Part shown: one piece after another, positions 1 to 7,700 of the stretch
Layout: every line of letters begins with the position of its first letter
Position numbering within the stretch: the first letter of the stretch is position 1
NCBI GenBank assembly: GCA_036502085.1
Contig: DASXZD010000099.1
Span: forward strand, 1 to 64,000
Reading direction: 5' to 3'
Source of the DNA: PALSA-505 sp036502085
GTDB lineage: Bacteria; Actinomycetota; Actinomycetes; Streptosporangiales; Streptosporangiaceae
DNA length: 64,000 nt
The notes under the pieces: model-generated
Seen by the model: the letters and a program-made list of their open reading frames with translations, nothing else
Told to the model about the DNA's origin: nothing
The model's database searches: none
Position numbers and translations under genes: made by a program

Positions 1-3000
1 TCAGCTGCAGCCGCTGGTGCCGCCGCAGCCTTCGCAGACGTAGCAGCTTCCGGCCGGGCGCATCTTGGTGCCGCAGGTCAGGCAGAGGGGGGCGTCGGCG
101 ACACGGCCCTGCCGGGACTCGATCAACTCGGTGGAACTGCCGATCCGTGGCTGCGGAGTCGGCTCAATGCTGCGGTTGACCGAGCTGCCTCGTTCGGAAG
201 GAAGCTCTTCTACGACCGCCGTCTGAGCCAGCCCTTCGGTATCCGGCTCATCCGCGGCCACCTGACCCCGCTGCTCCTCACCGGACAGGCCGGCGCTGCG
301 CTCCGCCGCCGACAGGATGCCCAGGTCGGCGCGCTGATCGTAGGGCAGGTGGTCAAGGGCCAGCCGCCGGAAGATGTAATCCATGACCGAGGTGGCGATG
401 CGGATGTCCGAGTCGTCGGTCAGGCCGGCCGGCTCGAACCGCATGTTGGTGAACTTGGCCACGTAGGACTCCAGCGGGATGCCGTACTGCAGCCCGACCG
501 AGATCGCGATCGAGAAGGCGTCCATCACGCCGGCCAGCGTGGAGCCCTGCTTGCCGAGCTTGAGGAAGACCTCGCCCAGGCCGTCGTCCGGGTAGTTGGA
601 GGCGGTCATGTAGCCCTCGGCCCCGGCGACGGAGAACCTGGTCACCATAGCCGGCCGCTGCCGCGGCAGCCGCTTGCGCACCGGCCGGACCTCGCGGGCC
701 GGCTCGGCCGCGGCGCCCGGATCGGCGGCCGCGGTCTTCTGTCGTGCGTTGGACAGCGGCTGCCCCACCTTGCAGTTGTCCCGGTAGATGGCCAGCGCCT
801 TCAGGCCGAGCTTCCAGCCCTGGAAGTAGATCTCCTCCACGTCCTCGACGGTCGCCGACTCCGGCATGTTCACCGTCTTGCTCACCGACCCGCTGAGCAG
901 CGGCTGCACGGCGGCGAGCATCCGGACGTGACCCATCGGGGCGATCGCCCGCTCGCCCATCGCGCAGTCGAAGACGTCGTAGTGCTCCGGCCTGAGGCTG
1001 GGCGCGTCCACGACGTGGCCGTGCTCCGCGATGTACTCGGTGATGGCCTCGATCTGCTCCGGCTGGTAGCCCAGGTTCTTCAGGGCGCGCGGGACCGTCT
1101 GGTTAACGATCTGCATGGAACCGCCGCCGACCAGCTTCTTGAACTTGACCAGCGCCAGGTCAGGCTCGATACCGGTGGTGTCGCAGTCCATCATGAGCCC
1201 GATGGTGTTGTGGCTTACCATCCCGTTGGCCACATACGTCACATTGTCGGGGACGGAAAGGTCATAGGTGGGACACACGCCCCCGTCTTCGTTGCTCGCG
1301 ACCCGCTCGAAGAGGTACCCGATGGCCTCGCCTAGCCGTTCGTCCAGGGTCTCTTCAAAGATTCGCCTAGCCAGCATGCGGGGAACCCCGCCATGCCTGC
1401 ACAGCGAAAGCGTAGCCGCGTTGCGCGCCGAGTGTCCCGCCGGGACAAGCTCTGTCCAGACACGCTCGGGCAGGAAGACGTAGTCGTTCTTCGCCGAATG
1501 AGCCGGCTCAAGGGTTTCCAGCAGGCGAGCCTTGCGCTCGCCTATGAAGCCGATGGACTCGCTGAAATTCAGTGCATGGTCGGCGTTGCGGAGCCTGACC
1601 TGGGAGATTGGCCCGCCCCAGCCGCTTGTTGTCTTTCGCGTCGTGGTAGCGAGACCCACGGTGAGCAGCAGGGTACGGATCTCCGCCGCGAACGACTCGT
1701 CGGCAGTCGACAGGCTGGGGACTCCCTCCAGCACGGTGCCATCCGCCTCGAAGAGACCCCGCAGGAACGCGCTGTAAACGGCGGGGTCATTTGCCTCGAG
1801 GATCGCCGAGGGAATCCTCGGAATCCAGCCCTTCCCCACGTGATCGGATGCAGGGAGGTCTTTAGCGAATCCAGCCGCCTGCCACCAGCGGGCCAGGCGC
1901 ACCGACTGGAGCGTCACCTCCTGGTACCCCTGTTCGGATCGGACCGCCGGCGAGAGGCCAAAGAGCTCTTTGGCGAGAATGCCGAGCCGTTCGGCGACAT
2001 CAAGGTCAGTGTCCGCGACGCAGAGCCGGATCCCCTTCGCGTGCAGGCTGCCGTCACCCATGAAGTAGCCAACGAGCTCAGCAAGCTCGGCAGTGACCGA
2101 GCTGGGCACCCGGATGTGCCGGTCTCCGGTGTAGTACGCCTGGTCCAGCACCGGGAGCGGAACTCGCCGCGGTTCGCCTACCAGCGTGCCCATCTGCAGA
2201 GGGAGCACGTCACCTGGTGCGATCTCAGCCAGGCGCTTCCAGACCCACGCCCCGCTCGCGGGATCTATGACCTTGACGCGATGAGTGAGCGTGCCCTGGA
2301 TCTGATAGGCGCCCTCGGTGCTTACCGTACGAGTCGGCTCTTCGCCATTGACGAAGAACTTCGTGGCGGACCGCGGTCCTTCGTCGGTCGAGACTAGGAG
2401 ATCGAGATCCTGCCAGCGGTTTCCGTAGATTTCACCGATCTCAGATAGCCGCGTAAGCCCGCGATCTGTGGTTATCAGCGTGTCGCCGGTCAGGCACCCG
2501 GTCGGCGCCAGCAGCGAAGCCTGGGCGTTCCGGTATCCGTTAGCCTCGCCGACCTGCAGGCACTCGCGCCAGGCCGTAGCGGCCGCGGTGAGGATCTCCT
2601 TGTCCATGCCGCCGATCTGCCTGATCTGGGCGCTGGCCTCCGCGTGCATGCGCATGACCCGCTTGTGCGCCTCGGCGTTGCGCGCGTAGCCGTCGTAGGG
2701 ACCGACCACGCCGGCCAGCTCGGCGGACCGGCGGTAGGCGGTCCCGGTCATCAGCGAGGTGATGGCCGCCGCGATGGCCTGGCCGCCCTCGGAGTCGTAG
2801 GCGTGCCCGGTCGCCATCAGCAGGGCGCCCAGGTTCGCGTAGCCGATGCCCAGCTGGCGGAAGGCGCGCGTGGTCTCGGTGATCTTCTCGGTCGGGAAGT
2901 CGGCGAAGCAGATGGAGATGTCCATCGCGGTGATGACGAGCTCGGTGATCCGCTCGAACCGCTCGGCGTCGAACGTGTCGTCGTCGCGGAGGAACTTCAT

Positions 3001-4143
3001 CAGGTTGATGCTGGCCAGGTTGCACGAGGAGTTATCAAGGTGGACATATTCGGAACAAGGGTTACTCGCGGTGATTCGTCCGGATTCCGGGCAGGTGTGC
3101 CAGTCGTTGATCGTGTCGTCGTACTGGATGCCGGGGTCCGCGCAGGCCCATGCCGCCTGAGCTATCTTGCGGAACAGCGACCTGGCCTCGATCCGCTCGA
3201 TCACCTCGCCGGACCGGCGGGCCAGCAGGTCGAACTGGCCGCCGCTCTCGACGGCCCGCATGAACTCGCCCGAGACGCGGACCGAGTTGTTGGCGTTCTG
3301 GTACTGGACGCTCACGATGTCCTGGCCGCCGAGGTCCATGTCGAAGCCGGCGTCCCTGAGCACGCGAACCTTTTCTTCCTCACGCGCCTTGGTCTCGACG
3401 AAATCGGCCACGTCCGGATGGTCCACGTCGAGAACGACCATCTTCGCCGCCCGCCGGGTCGCGCCGCCCGACTTGATGGTCCCGGCGGAGGCGTCGGCAC
3501 CGCGCATGAAGGACACCGGGCCGCTGGCGGTGCCGCCCGAGGACAGCAGCTCCTTGCTCGACCTGATGCGGGACAGGTTGACGCCCGCGCCCGAGCCGCC
3601 CTTGAAGATCAGGCCCTCTTCCCGGTACCAGTCGAGAATCGAGTCCATCGTGTCATCGACGGCCAGGATGAAACACGCGCTCACCTGCGCCGGCGAGGAA
3701 GTGCCGACGTTGAACCAGACCGGGGAGTTGAAGCTGAAGACCTGGTGGATCAGGGCGTAGGCGAGCTCATGCTCGAAGATCGTGGCGTCCTCGTCGGTGG
3801 CGAAGTAGCCGTGCTCGCGCCCGGCGGCGAGGTAGGTGCCGACCACCCGGTCCACGAGCTGCTTGAGGCTGTTCTCGCGCTGCGCGCTGCCCACCGCACC
3901 GCGGAAGTACTTGGTCGTGACGATGTTGGCGGCGTTGACCGACCAGAAGTCGGGGAATTCGACACCGCGCTGCTCGAAGTTGACCGAGCCGTCGCGCCAG
4001 TTGGTCATGACGACGTCGCGGCGCTGCCACGTCACCTCCTCGTAGGGGTGCACGCCCTCGCGAGTGTGTATGCGCCGGATCCGCAGTCCAGGCCCGGGCG
4101 CCTTGCCGCTCCGCCCCGCCTGACCGCTCGCCGTCTCCGTCAT
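1..4143 (-). CDS. nrdJ: Adenosylcobalamin-dependent (class II) ribonucleotide reductase, intein-containing
   Basis: Reduces ribonucleotides to deoxyribonucleotides in the cytoplasm using coenzyme B12. The 1380-residue product holds a standard class II reductase of about 950 residues: an N-terminal region with NFEQRGVEFPDFW, the NPCSEY segment, the PTG/TIGLMMDCDTTG substrate loop and the Cys-rich tail ending CEGCGGTSGCS. A 430-residue intein (residues 550-979) interrupts PTG|TIG. I chose ATG 4143 because related actinobacterial NrdJ proteins begin MTET and a GGGGGAGG stretch lies just upstream. The frame stays open to ATG 4311, which overlaps the nrdR stop as ATGA, so a coupled form 56 residues longer is possible. 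Cotranscription with nrdR is likely, making NrdR its probable repressor. Family assignment is very secure; the start is less so. Confidence 0.96.
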   Translation of the reverse strand: MTETASGQAGRSGKAPGPGLRIRRIHTREGVHPYEEVTWQRRDVVMTNWRDGSVNFEQRGVEFPDFWSVNAANIVTTKYFRGAVGSAQRENSLKQLVDRVVGTYLAAGREHGYFATDEDATIFEHELAYALIHQVFSFNSPVWFNVGTSSPAQVSACFILAVDDTMDSILDWYREEGLIFKGGSGAGVNLSRIRSSKELLSSGGTASGPVSFMRGADASAGTIKSGGATRRAAKMVVLDVDHPDVADFVETKAREEEKVRVLRDAGFDMDLGGQDIVSVQYQNANNSVRVSGEFMRAVESGGQFDLLARRSGEVIERIEARSLFRKIAQAAWACADPGIQYDDTINDWHTCPESGRITASNPCSEYVHLDNSSCNLASINLMKFLRDDDTFDAERFERITELVITAMDISICFADFPTEKITETTRAFRQLGIGYANLGALLMATGHAYDSEGGQAIAAAITSLMTGTAYRRSAELAGVVGPYDGYARNAEAHKRVMRMHAEASAQIRQIGGMDKEILTAAATAWRECLQVGEANGYRNAQASLLAPTGCLTGDTLITTDRGLTRLSEIGEIYGNRWQDLDLLVSTDEGPRSATKFFVNGEEPTRTVSTEGAYQIQGTLTHRVKVIDPASGAWVWKRLAEIAPGDVLPLQMGTLVGEPRRVPLPVLDQAYYTGDRHIRVPSSVTAELAELVGYFMGDGSLHAKGIRLCVADTDLDVAERLGILAKELFGLSPAVRSEQGYQEVTLQSVRLARWWQAAGFAKDLPASDHVGKGWIPRIPSAILEANDPAVYSAFLRGLFEADGTVLEGVPSLSTADESFAAEIRTLLLTVGLATTTRKTTSGWGGPISQVRLRNADHALNFSESIGFIGERKARLLETLEPAHSAKNDYVFLPERVWTELVPAGHSARNAATLSLCRHGGVPRMLARRIFEETLDERLGEAIGYLFERVASNEDGGVCPTYDLSVPDNVTYVANGMVSHNTIGLMMDCDTTGIEPDLALVKFKKLVGGGSMQIVNQTVPRALKNLGYQPEQIEAITEYIAEHGHVVDAPSLRPEHYDVFDCAMGERAIAPMGHVRMLAAVQPLLSGSVSKTVNMPESATVEDVEEIYFQGWKLGLKALAIYRDNCKVGQPLSNARQKTAAADPGAAAEPAREVRPVRKRLPRQRPAMVTRFSVAGAEGYMTASNYPDDGLGEVFLKLGKQGSTLAGVMDAFSIAISVGLQYGIPLESYVAKFTNMRFEPAGLTDDSDIRIATSVMDYIFRRLALDHLPYDQRADLGILSAAERSAGLSGEEQRGQVAADEPDTEGLAQTAVVEELPSERGSSVNRSIEPTPQPRIGSSTELIESRQGRVADAPLCLTCGTKMRPAGSCYVCEGCGGTSGCS
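1207..2496 (-). mobile_element. Intein with LAGLIDADG homing endonuclease inside NrdJ
   Basis: This in-frame insert encodes a protein that excises itself from NrdJ after translation. It starts with Cys (CLTGDTLITT, block A), has a TxxH block B (TLTHRV), two LAGLIDADG-type motifs (LVGYFMGDGSLH and FLRGLFEADGTV), and ends in YDLSVPDNVTYVANG and MVSHN, followed by Thr as the +1 extein residue. These are all the landmarks of a class 1 splicing element with a potentially active endonuclease; both LAGLIDADG aspartates are present. It sits exactly in the conserved PTG|TIG loop, where a homing site is protected from host mutation. Its codon use looks less GC-biased than the flanking exteins, consistent with horizontal acquisition (inference). 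Confidence 0.95.
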
Positions 4144-4307
4144 TACCTCCCCCTTCCGGGACCCGTCCGAATCCCTTGTGGCCCTTGTGGCCCTTGTGGC
4201 CCTGACCAGGCCCTCTTCCGATGATTCACGTTGGCGGGTCATCTCCGCCTGACCCGCCTGGCTCGCCGCTGGCGGTGCCTGCACCCCTTGCTCTGGTCGG
4301 CCTCGCT

Positions 4308-4787
4308 TCATCGCGTCAGCTCACCCTGCTCCTGGTGAGCCTGATGGGACTGGCGAAGCGCCGTAATCTCTTCCTCGAAGTCGGCCAGCGACTCAAATCC
4401 CCGGTAGACCGAGGCGAAACGCAGGTAGGCCACCTCATCGAGCTCACGCAGCGGGCCGAGTATGGCCAGGCCCACTTCATGAGAGGGAATCTCCGCGCAT
4501 CCCTTGGCCCGCAGCGCGTCCTCTGCCTTCTGGGCCAGGTTCGCGAGCTGGTCCTCGGTCACCGGACGTCCCTGGCAGGCCCTGCGCACCCCCCGCACGA
4601 TCTTGTCGCGGGCGAATGGCTCGGTGACGCCGCTGCGCTTGCCGACCATCAGGATCACGGTCTCCTGAGTGGTGAACCGCTTGCCGCACTCGGGACACGA
4701 CCGGCGGCGGCGGATCGCCGTGCCCTCGTCGGCCATCCGGCTGTCGATGACCCGGCTGTCGCTATGCCTGCAGAACGGGCATCGCAC
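4308..4787 (-). CDS. nrdR: Transcriptional repressor NrdR
   Basis: ATP/dATP-sensing repressor of ribonucleotide reductase genes. The 159-residue protein has an N-terminal zinc ribbon (CPFCRHSDSRVIDSR ... CPECGKRFTT) and then an ATP-cone domain from about residue 48 (VGKRSGVTEPFARDKI). Length and motifs match the family exactly. It is first in the leftward nrdR-nrdJ transcription unit; its TGA overlaps an upstream ATG of nrdJ. It probably regulates its own promoter and nrdJ. Confidence 0.97.
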   Translation of the reverse strand: MRCPFCRHSDSRVIDSRMADEGTAIRRRRSCPECGKRFTTQETVILMVGKRSGVTEPFARDKIVRGVRRACQGRPVTEDQLANLAQKAEDALRAKGCAEIPSHEVGLAILGPLRELDEVAYLRFASVYRGFESLADFEEEITALRQSHQAHQEQGELTR

Positions 4788-4830
4788 GTGATCGCCCCCT
4801 CTCGGCCGTCATCGTAAGTTCTCTCGCTAA

Positions 4831-4878
4831 ACACAACCTATAGGAGAACTACCCTGATGTAACTACTAGATGTTGTGG
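4831..4878. promoter_or_regulatory. Candidate NrdR operator upstream of nrdR
   Basis: The nrdR promoter region holds ACACAACCTATAGG at 4831-4844 and, about 30-40 bp away, the oppositely oriented TAGATGTTGTG at 4867-4877. The first agrees with about 11 of 16 positions of the NrdR-box consensus (acaCwAtATaTwgtgt). Paired NrdR boxes about three helical turns apart are usual in reductase promoters. The second element is a weak match, so this is a tentative call. Confidence 0.33.
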
Positions 4879-4915
4879 TTACCGTAGAGCAGTTGCGCCA
4901 GGCCAAGCAAGAGGG

Positions 4916-4932
4916 CCCGCCGATTTGGCGGG
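4916..4932. terminator. GC-rich hairpin in the nrdR-lysM intergenic region
   Basis: The 340-bp gap between nrdR and the LysM gene holds the nrdR promoter and one clean hairpin, CCCGCC-gattt-GGCGGG. It lies about 200 bp downstream of the leftward LysM gene and could end that transcript, but there is no T-tract. I see nothing else defined in this gap. Confidence 0.3.
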
Positions 4933-5127
4933 AAATCCTGGTGGGAGAGGCGGTCAGCGCGGGCGGCCGGCGTGTCGCGCGGCCGCCTCGCCCGGAGGCT
5001 GGCTGACAGCGCTAGCTGACCTTGCTGGCTGACCTTGCGGTGACGCCGGGCTGAGAGGGGACCGCGGGTGGCAGCGCGCCGGCCGAGGGTAACCGGCAAG
5101 GGCCAGCGGACGTCGGCCGCGCGAGCG

Positions 5128-5694
5128 TCAGGCCCGGGGCACCCATAGGTGCTGACCTGCGGCGACGCTCCCGCCTGCCAGGCCGTTGATCTCGATGATC
5201 CGCTGGACGACCGCCCTGGGGTCGGCCGACGGGTCGGTGCTCAGCGCGATCGACCACAGCGTCTGCCCGGGCTGGACCACGACCTGTGACAGGTCACGGC
5301 GCGCCGCGCCCGCCGAAGCGCCGTGGTCGGTCGCCAGCGCGCCGCTAGCGGCGGCGACCCAGAGCACGCAGGCCGCGACAGTCACCAGGGCGAAGAGCAC
5401 GACGCGCCCGCGACGGGTCAGGCGCAGGCCGCCGCCGAGACGGCCGGCCGGCCGCGGCCGCGCCGCCGAAGCGTCTGGCGCGGGGTCCGACACGCCCGAC
5501 ACGCCCGGGCGTGCCGGCGAAGAAATCGGCCGCGCCAAACGGTGCTGCACCACACAAGAGTGCGGTCGCGACCCGGCCCGGCGCGGCGGCACAGCCGACC
5601 GGGGACGCACTACCACCGGACGCAGCTCCGCGGCCGGCGATCGCGGCTTCGCCGCAGCTAGCGGGCGGACTGCTTCTGCTGGCATGGCGCTCAT
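5128..5694 (-). CDS. LysM domain membrane protein
   Basis: A 188-residue protein with an Ala/Pro/Arg-rich cytoplasmic N-terminus (1-85), one transmembrane helix at about 88-112 (VVLFALVTVAACVLWVAAASGAL) and an extracytoplasmic C-terminal LysM motif (VVVQPGQTLWSIALST ... LWVPRA) that binds peptidoglycan. A LysM gene between nrdR and lexA is a conserved actinobacterial arrangement. It is divergent from lexA, and its ATG is only about 18 bp from the LexA-box array, so it is probably SOS-controlled and may act in damage-induced division control like other small SOS LysM proteins (inference). Confidence 0.85.
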   Translation of the reverse strand: MSAMPAEAVRPLAAAKPRSPAAELRPVVVRPRSAVPPRRAGSRPHSCVVQHRLARPISSPARPGVSGVSDPAPDASAARPRPAGRLGGGLRLTRRGRVVLFALVTVAACVLWVAAASGALATDHGASAGAARRDLSQVVVQPGQTLWSIALSTDPSADPRAVVQRIIEINGLAGGSVAAGQHLWVPRA

Positions 5695-5711
5695 CTCGGA
5701 CCCCCTCCGAA

Positions 5712-5773
5712 CGAATGACAGTTCGATCGTACACCCGTTCGACCGTATCTACGTTCGATCGAACGACTGCTCG
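5712..5773. promoter_or_regulatory. Array of four LexA (SOS) operators at 16-bp period
   Basis: The actinobacterial SOS box is CGAAC-N4-GTTCG. Four degenerate copies start at 5712 (CGAATGACAGTTCG), 5728 (CGTACACCCGTTCG), 5744 (CGTATCTACGTTCG) and 5760 (CGAACGACTGCTCG). Copies 1, 2 and 4 have one mismatch in the ten conserved positions and copy 3 has two. They follow each other with an exact 16-bp period. The array sits between divergent lysM and lexA and would give autoregulation of lexA and damage control of lysM. Confidence 0.82.
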
Positions 5774-5895
5774 TACGATCTGTTTTACCGGAGAGCTACG
5801 ACATTTTTCCGACGCGTCGAACAGATGTTTGAGATCCCTTGACGAAACCGCTAGCGTCTGCCTCAGGATGAAAAGATCCGTCAGGAGGCCAGATC

Positions 5896-6720
5896 ATGGA
5901 CAGCAGTAACGAGCAGGGTGGGGGCCAGCCAGGCCGGCCGGCCTCTGGCGGCGACGCCGGAGTCAAGCCCAAGGGCAGACCGGGACGCAAGCCCAAGGGC
6001 AGCGTCCCCGCGGTCGTCATCGACATGCCCGACCACCCTGACCCGGATCATGTGCTTACCTGGCGGCAGCGCAAGGTGCTGCAGGTAATCCGGGAGTCCG
6101 TGCAGCGGCGCGGCTATCCGCCTTCGATGCGCGAGATCGGCGAGGCGGTCGGCCTGACCAGCACGTCGAGCGTGTCGTACCAGCTGTCAACCTTGCAGAG
6201 CAAGGGCTACCTGCGCCGCGACGCGGGCCGGCCGCGAACCGTTGAGGTCCGGCTGCCTGGCCACCGCGCGGTGCGGCCGGATGACGGTCCCGAGGGCGGC
6301 GAGGCCCTGGACATCACGCCGAGCGGATCGGACATCCCGTCGCAGGAGGCGACCTACGTCCCGCTGGTCGGCCGGATCGCCGCGGGCGGGCCGATTCTCG
6401 CCGAGGAGGCCATCGAGGATGTCTTCCCGCTGCCCAAGCAGCTCGTCGGTGAGGGAACGCTCTTCCTGCTCAAGGTCGCGGGTGACTCTATGATCAACGC
6501 CGCCATTGCGGACGGCGACTGGGTCGTGGTGCGCCAGCAGCAGGTCGCGGAGAGCGGGGACATCGTCGCGGCGATGATTGAGGGAGAGGCCACGGTCAAG
6601 ACCTTCAAGCGATCCGACGGGCACGTCTGGCTGATGCCGCATAACCCCGCTTACACCCCGATACCCGGCGACACCGCCACGATCCTGGGTCGCGTGGTGG
6701 CCGTGCTCCGCCGCGTCTGA
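5896..6720 (+). CDS. lexA: LexA repressor / SOS autoprotease
   Basis: SOS repressor of 274 residues. After a flexible 50-residue N-terminal extension with AT-hook-like text (GRPGRKPKG) comes the LexA winged helix (about 53-117, RGYPPSMREIGEAVGL), then the S24 peptidase domain. The Ala163-Gly164 cleavage bond (RIAAGGP), nucleophile Ser198 (GDSM) and general base Lys235 (VKTFK) are all present. AGGAGG lies 7 bp before the ATG. An array of LexA boxes lies about 120-185 bp upstream, fitting autoregulation. The N-terminal extension is longer than in short bacterial LexA proteins. Confidence 0.97.
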   Translation: MDSSNEQGGGQPGRPASGGDAGVKPKGRPGRKPKGSVPAVVIDMPDHPDPDHVLTWRQRKVLQVIRESVQRRGYPPSMREIGEAVGLTSTSSVSYQLSTLQSKGYLRRDAGRPRTVEVRLPGHRAVRPDDGPEGGEALDITPSGSDIPSQEATYVPLVGRIAAGGPILAEEAIEDVFPLPKQLVGEGTLFLLKVAGDSMINAAIADGDWVVVRQQQVAESGDIVAAMIEGEATVKTFKRSDGHVWLMPHNPAYTPIPGDTATILGRVVAVLRRV

Positions 6721-6741
6721 GCCGTGCTCCGCCGCGTCCGA
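6700..6741. repeat. Tandem duplication of the lexA 3' end
   Basis: The last 21 bp of lexA (AVLRRV plus stop, 6700-6720) are repeated immediately at 6721-6741 with one mismatch, which removes the stop from the second copy. This looks like a recent local duplication and has no evident function. Confidence 0.85.
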
Positions 6742-6894
6742 GCGGACTAGCACTGGCAGATATCTCCAGGACCGGCGAAACGCCCGGTTACTGAGTCTCC
6801 GGAGCGAGCAGGATGGATTCCCGGATGTAGTTTCGCGTGACGTACCGGTGTCGGCTGAACCGATTACGCCCCGCGATACGTGGTCTAGGTATAC

Positions 6895-6936
6895 GCCACG
6901 CTGCGCGGCCCGTGTACAAGCGGCCCGCTGCGTGGC
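6895..6936 (+). promoter_or_regulatory. Stem-loop in the leader of the secreted lipoprotein gene
   Basis: GCCACGC (6895-6901) pairs perfectly with GCGTGGC (6930-6936). Inside, GCG/CGC and GGCC/GGCC extend the stem around an 11-nt loop, giving about 14 base pairs with one mismatch and one bulge. It ends 39 bp before the lipoprotein ATG. An upstream CGTGG (6879-6883) could pair with CCACG (6896-6900), so alternative folds are possible. The rest of the 255-bp lexA-lipoprotein gap shows nothing else I can name. Confidence 0.5.
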
Positions 6937-6942
6937 CGGGGA

Positions 6943-6956
6943 ACAGAACATTCTGT
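6943..6956. promoter_or_regulatory. Inverted repeat just upstream of the lipoprotein ribosome binding site
   Basis: ACAGAA-CA-TTCTGT is a perfect 6-bp inverted repeat, 20 bp before the ATG at 6976. The spacing resembles an operator. It does not match the LexA box. Confidence 0.4.
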
Positions 6957-6975
6957 GTGAACGGAGAGAGATTTC

Positions 6976-7506
6976 ATGCGTAACCGATGGTGGGTAACGA
7001 CCGGCTTCACGGCCGCCATGCTTACTCTGGCTGCCTGCGGAGGCTCGTCGAATGGCAGCAGTGGCGGTGCCGCACCCAGCACTTCGGCACCGAGTTCGCA
7101 GGCAGCCAGCACGACCGCCGCCGTGAAGACGATGAAGATCGGCGGCGCAACGGTGCTGGCCGACTCCAAGGGCTTCACGCTCTACTGGTTCGCGCCCGAC
7201 ACCAGCACCGCCTCAAAGTGCAGCGGGACCTGTGCGACGTACTGGCCGCCGGTCAAGGGACCGCTGACGGCCTCGGGCATCTCGGGCACGTTCGGCACGA
7301 TCACGCGGTCGGACGGCTCGGTCCAGGCCACCTACAACGGGCACCCGCTGTACACCTACGTCGGCGACAAGGCGCCCGGTAAGGACACGGGTAACGGCCT
7401 CAACCTTTCGGGCGGCCTGTGGTATGCGGTCAAGGTAGGGCACTCCGCGGCTGCGCCTGCGGGTTCCTCACCCGCCGGCTCCGGCGGCGGAGGCTACGGG
7501 TACTGA
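6976..7506 (+). CDS. Secreted lipoprotein with Lipoprotein_15 repeats (COG4315-like)
   Basis: A 176-residue lipoprotein. The signal peptide ends in the lipobox LAAC (Cys about 22), followed by a Ser/Gly/Ala-rich linker. Two imperfect repeats follow: TVLADSKGFTLYWFAPDTSTASKCSGTC ... YWPPV and GHPLYTYVGDKAPGKDTGNGL ... GGLWYAV. This is the secreted-repeat family (PF03640/COG4315), of unknown function and sometimes linked to redox or electron-transfer loci. Two conserved cysteines (KCSGTC) could form a disulphide. GGAGAGAG lies before the ATG. The next gene carries the same domain fused to a membrane region, so the pair probably acts together at the cell surface (inference). Confidence 0.85.
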   Translation: MRNRWWVTTGFTAAMLTLAACGGSSNGSSGGAAPSTSAPSSQAASTTAAVKTMKIGGATVLADSKGFTLYWFAPDTSTASKCSGTCATYWPPVKGPLTASGISGTFGTITRSDGSVQATYNGHPLYTYVGDKAPGKDTGNGLNLSGGLWYAVKVGHSAAAPAGSSPAGSGGGGYGY

Positions 7507-7700
7507 CCGGCAGCGTCAGCGGCCGGCCAATGCAGCGGCCGCCGCCGCCGGCCCGGCGGCGGTCGCTGTCGTCGGCGCCGGGGCAGCACTTTCAGCCTCC
7601 CGCTGCCCCGGCCGCCGACGGCGCCACAGACATCGTGAATATGAACAGGCGCGACAGCTGAACCAGCGGGTATCTGGGTAAGCAACTCACGGGAGTTATC

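Noticed and set aside
2644..4224. 526-residue plus-strand frame opposite nrdJ
   Set aside because: Shadow of nrdJ; Arg/Val/Gly-rich with no domain.
4788..5127. Cobalamin riboswitch before nrdR-nrdJ
   Set aside because: No B12-box (GCCACTG) or long conserved aptamer is visible; the gap fits an NrdR-regulated promoter instead.
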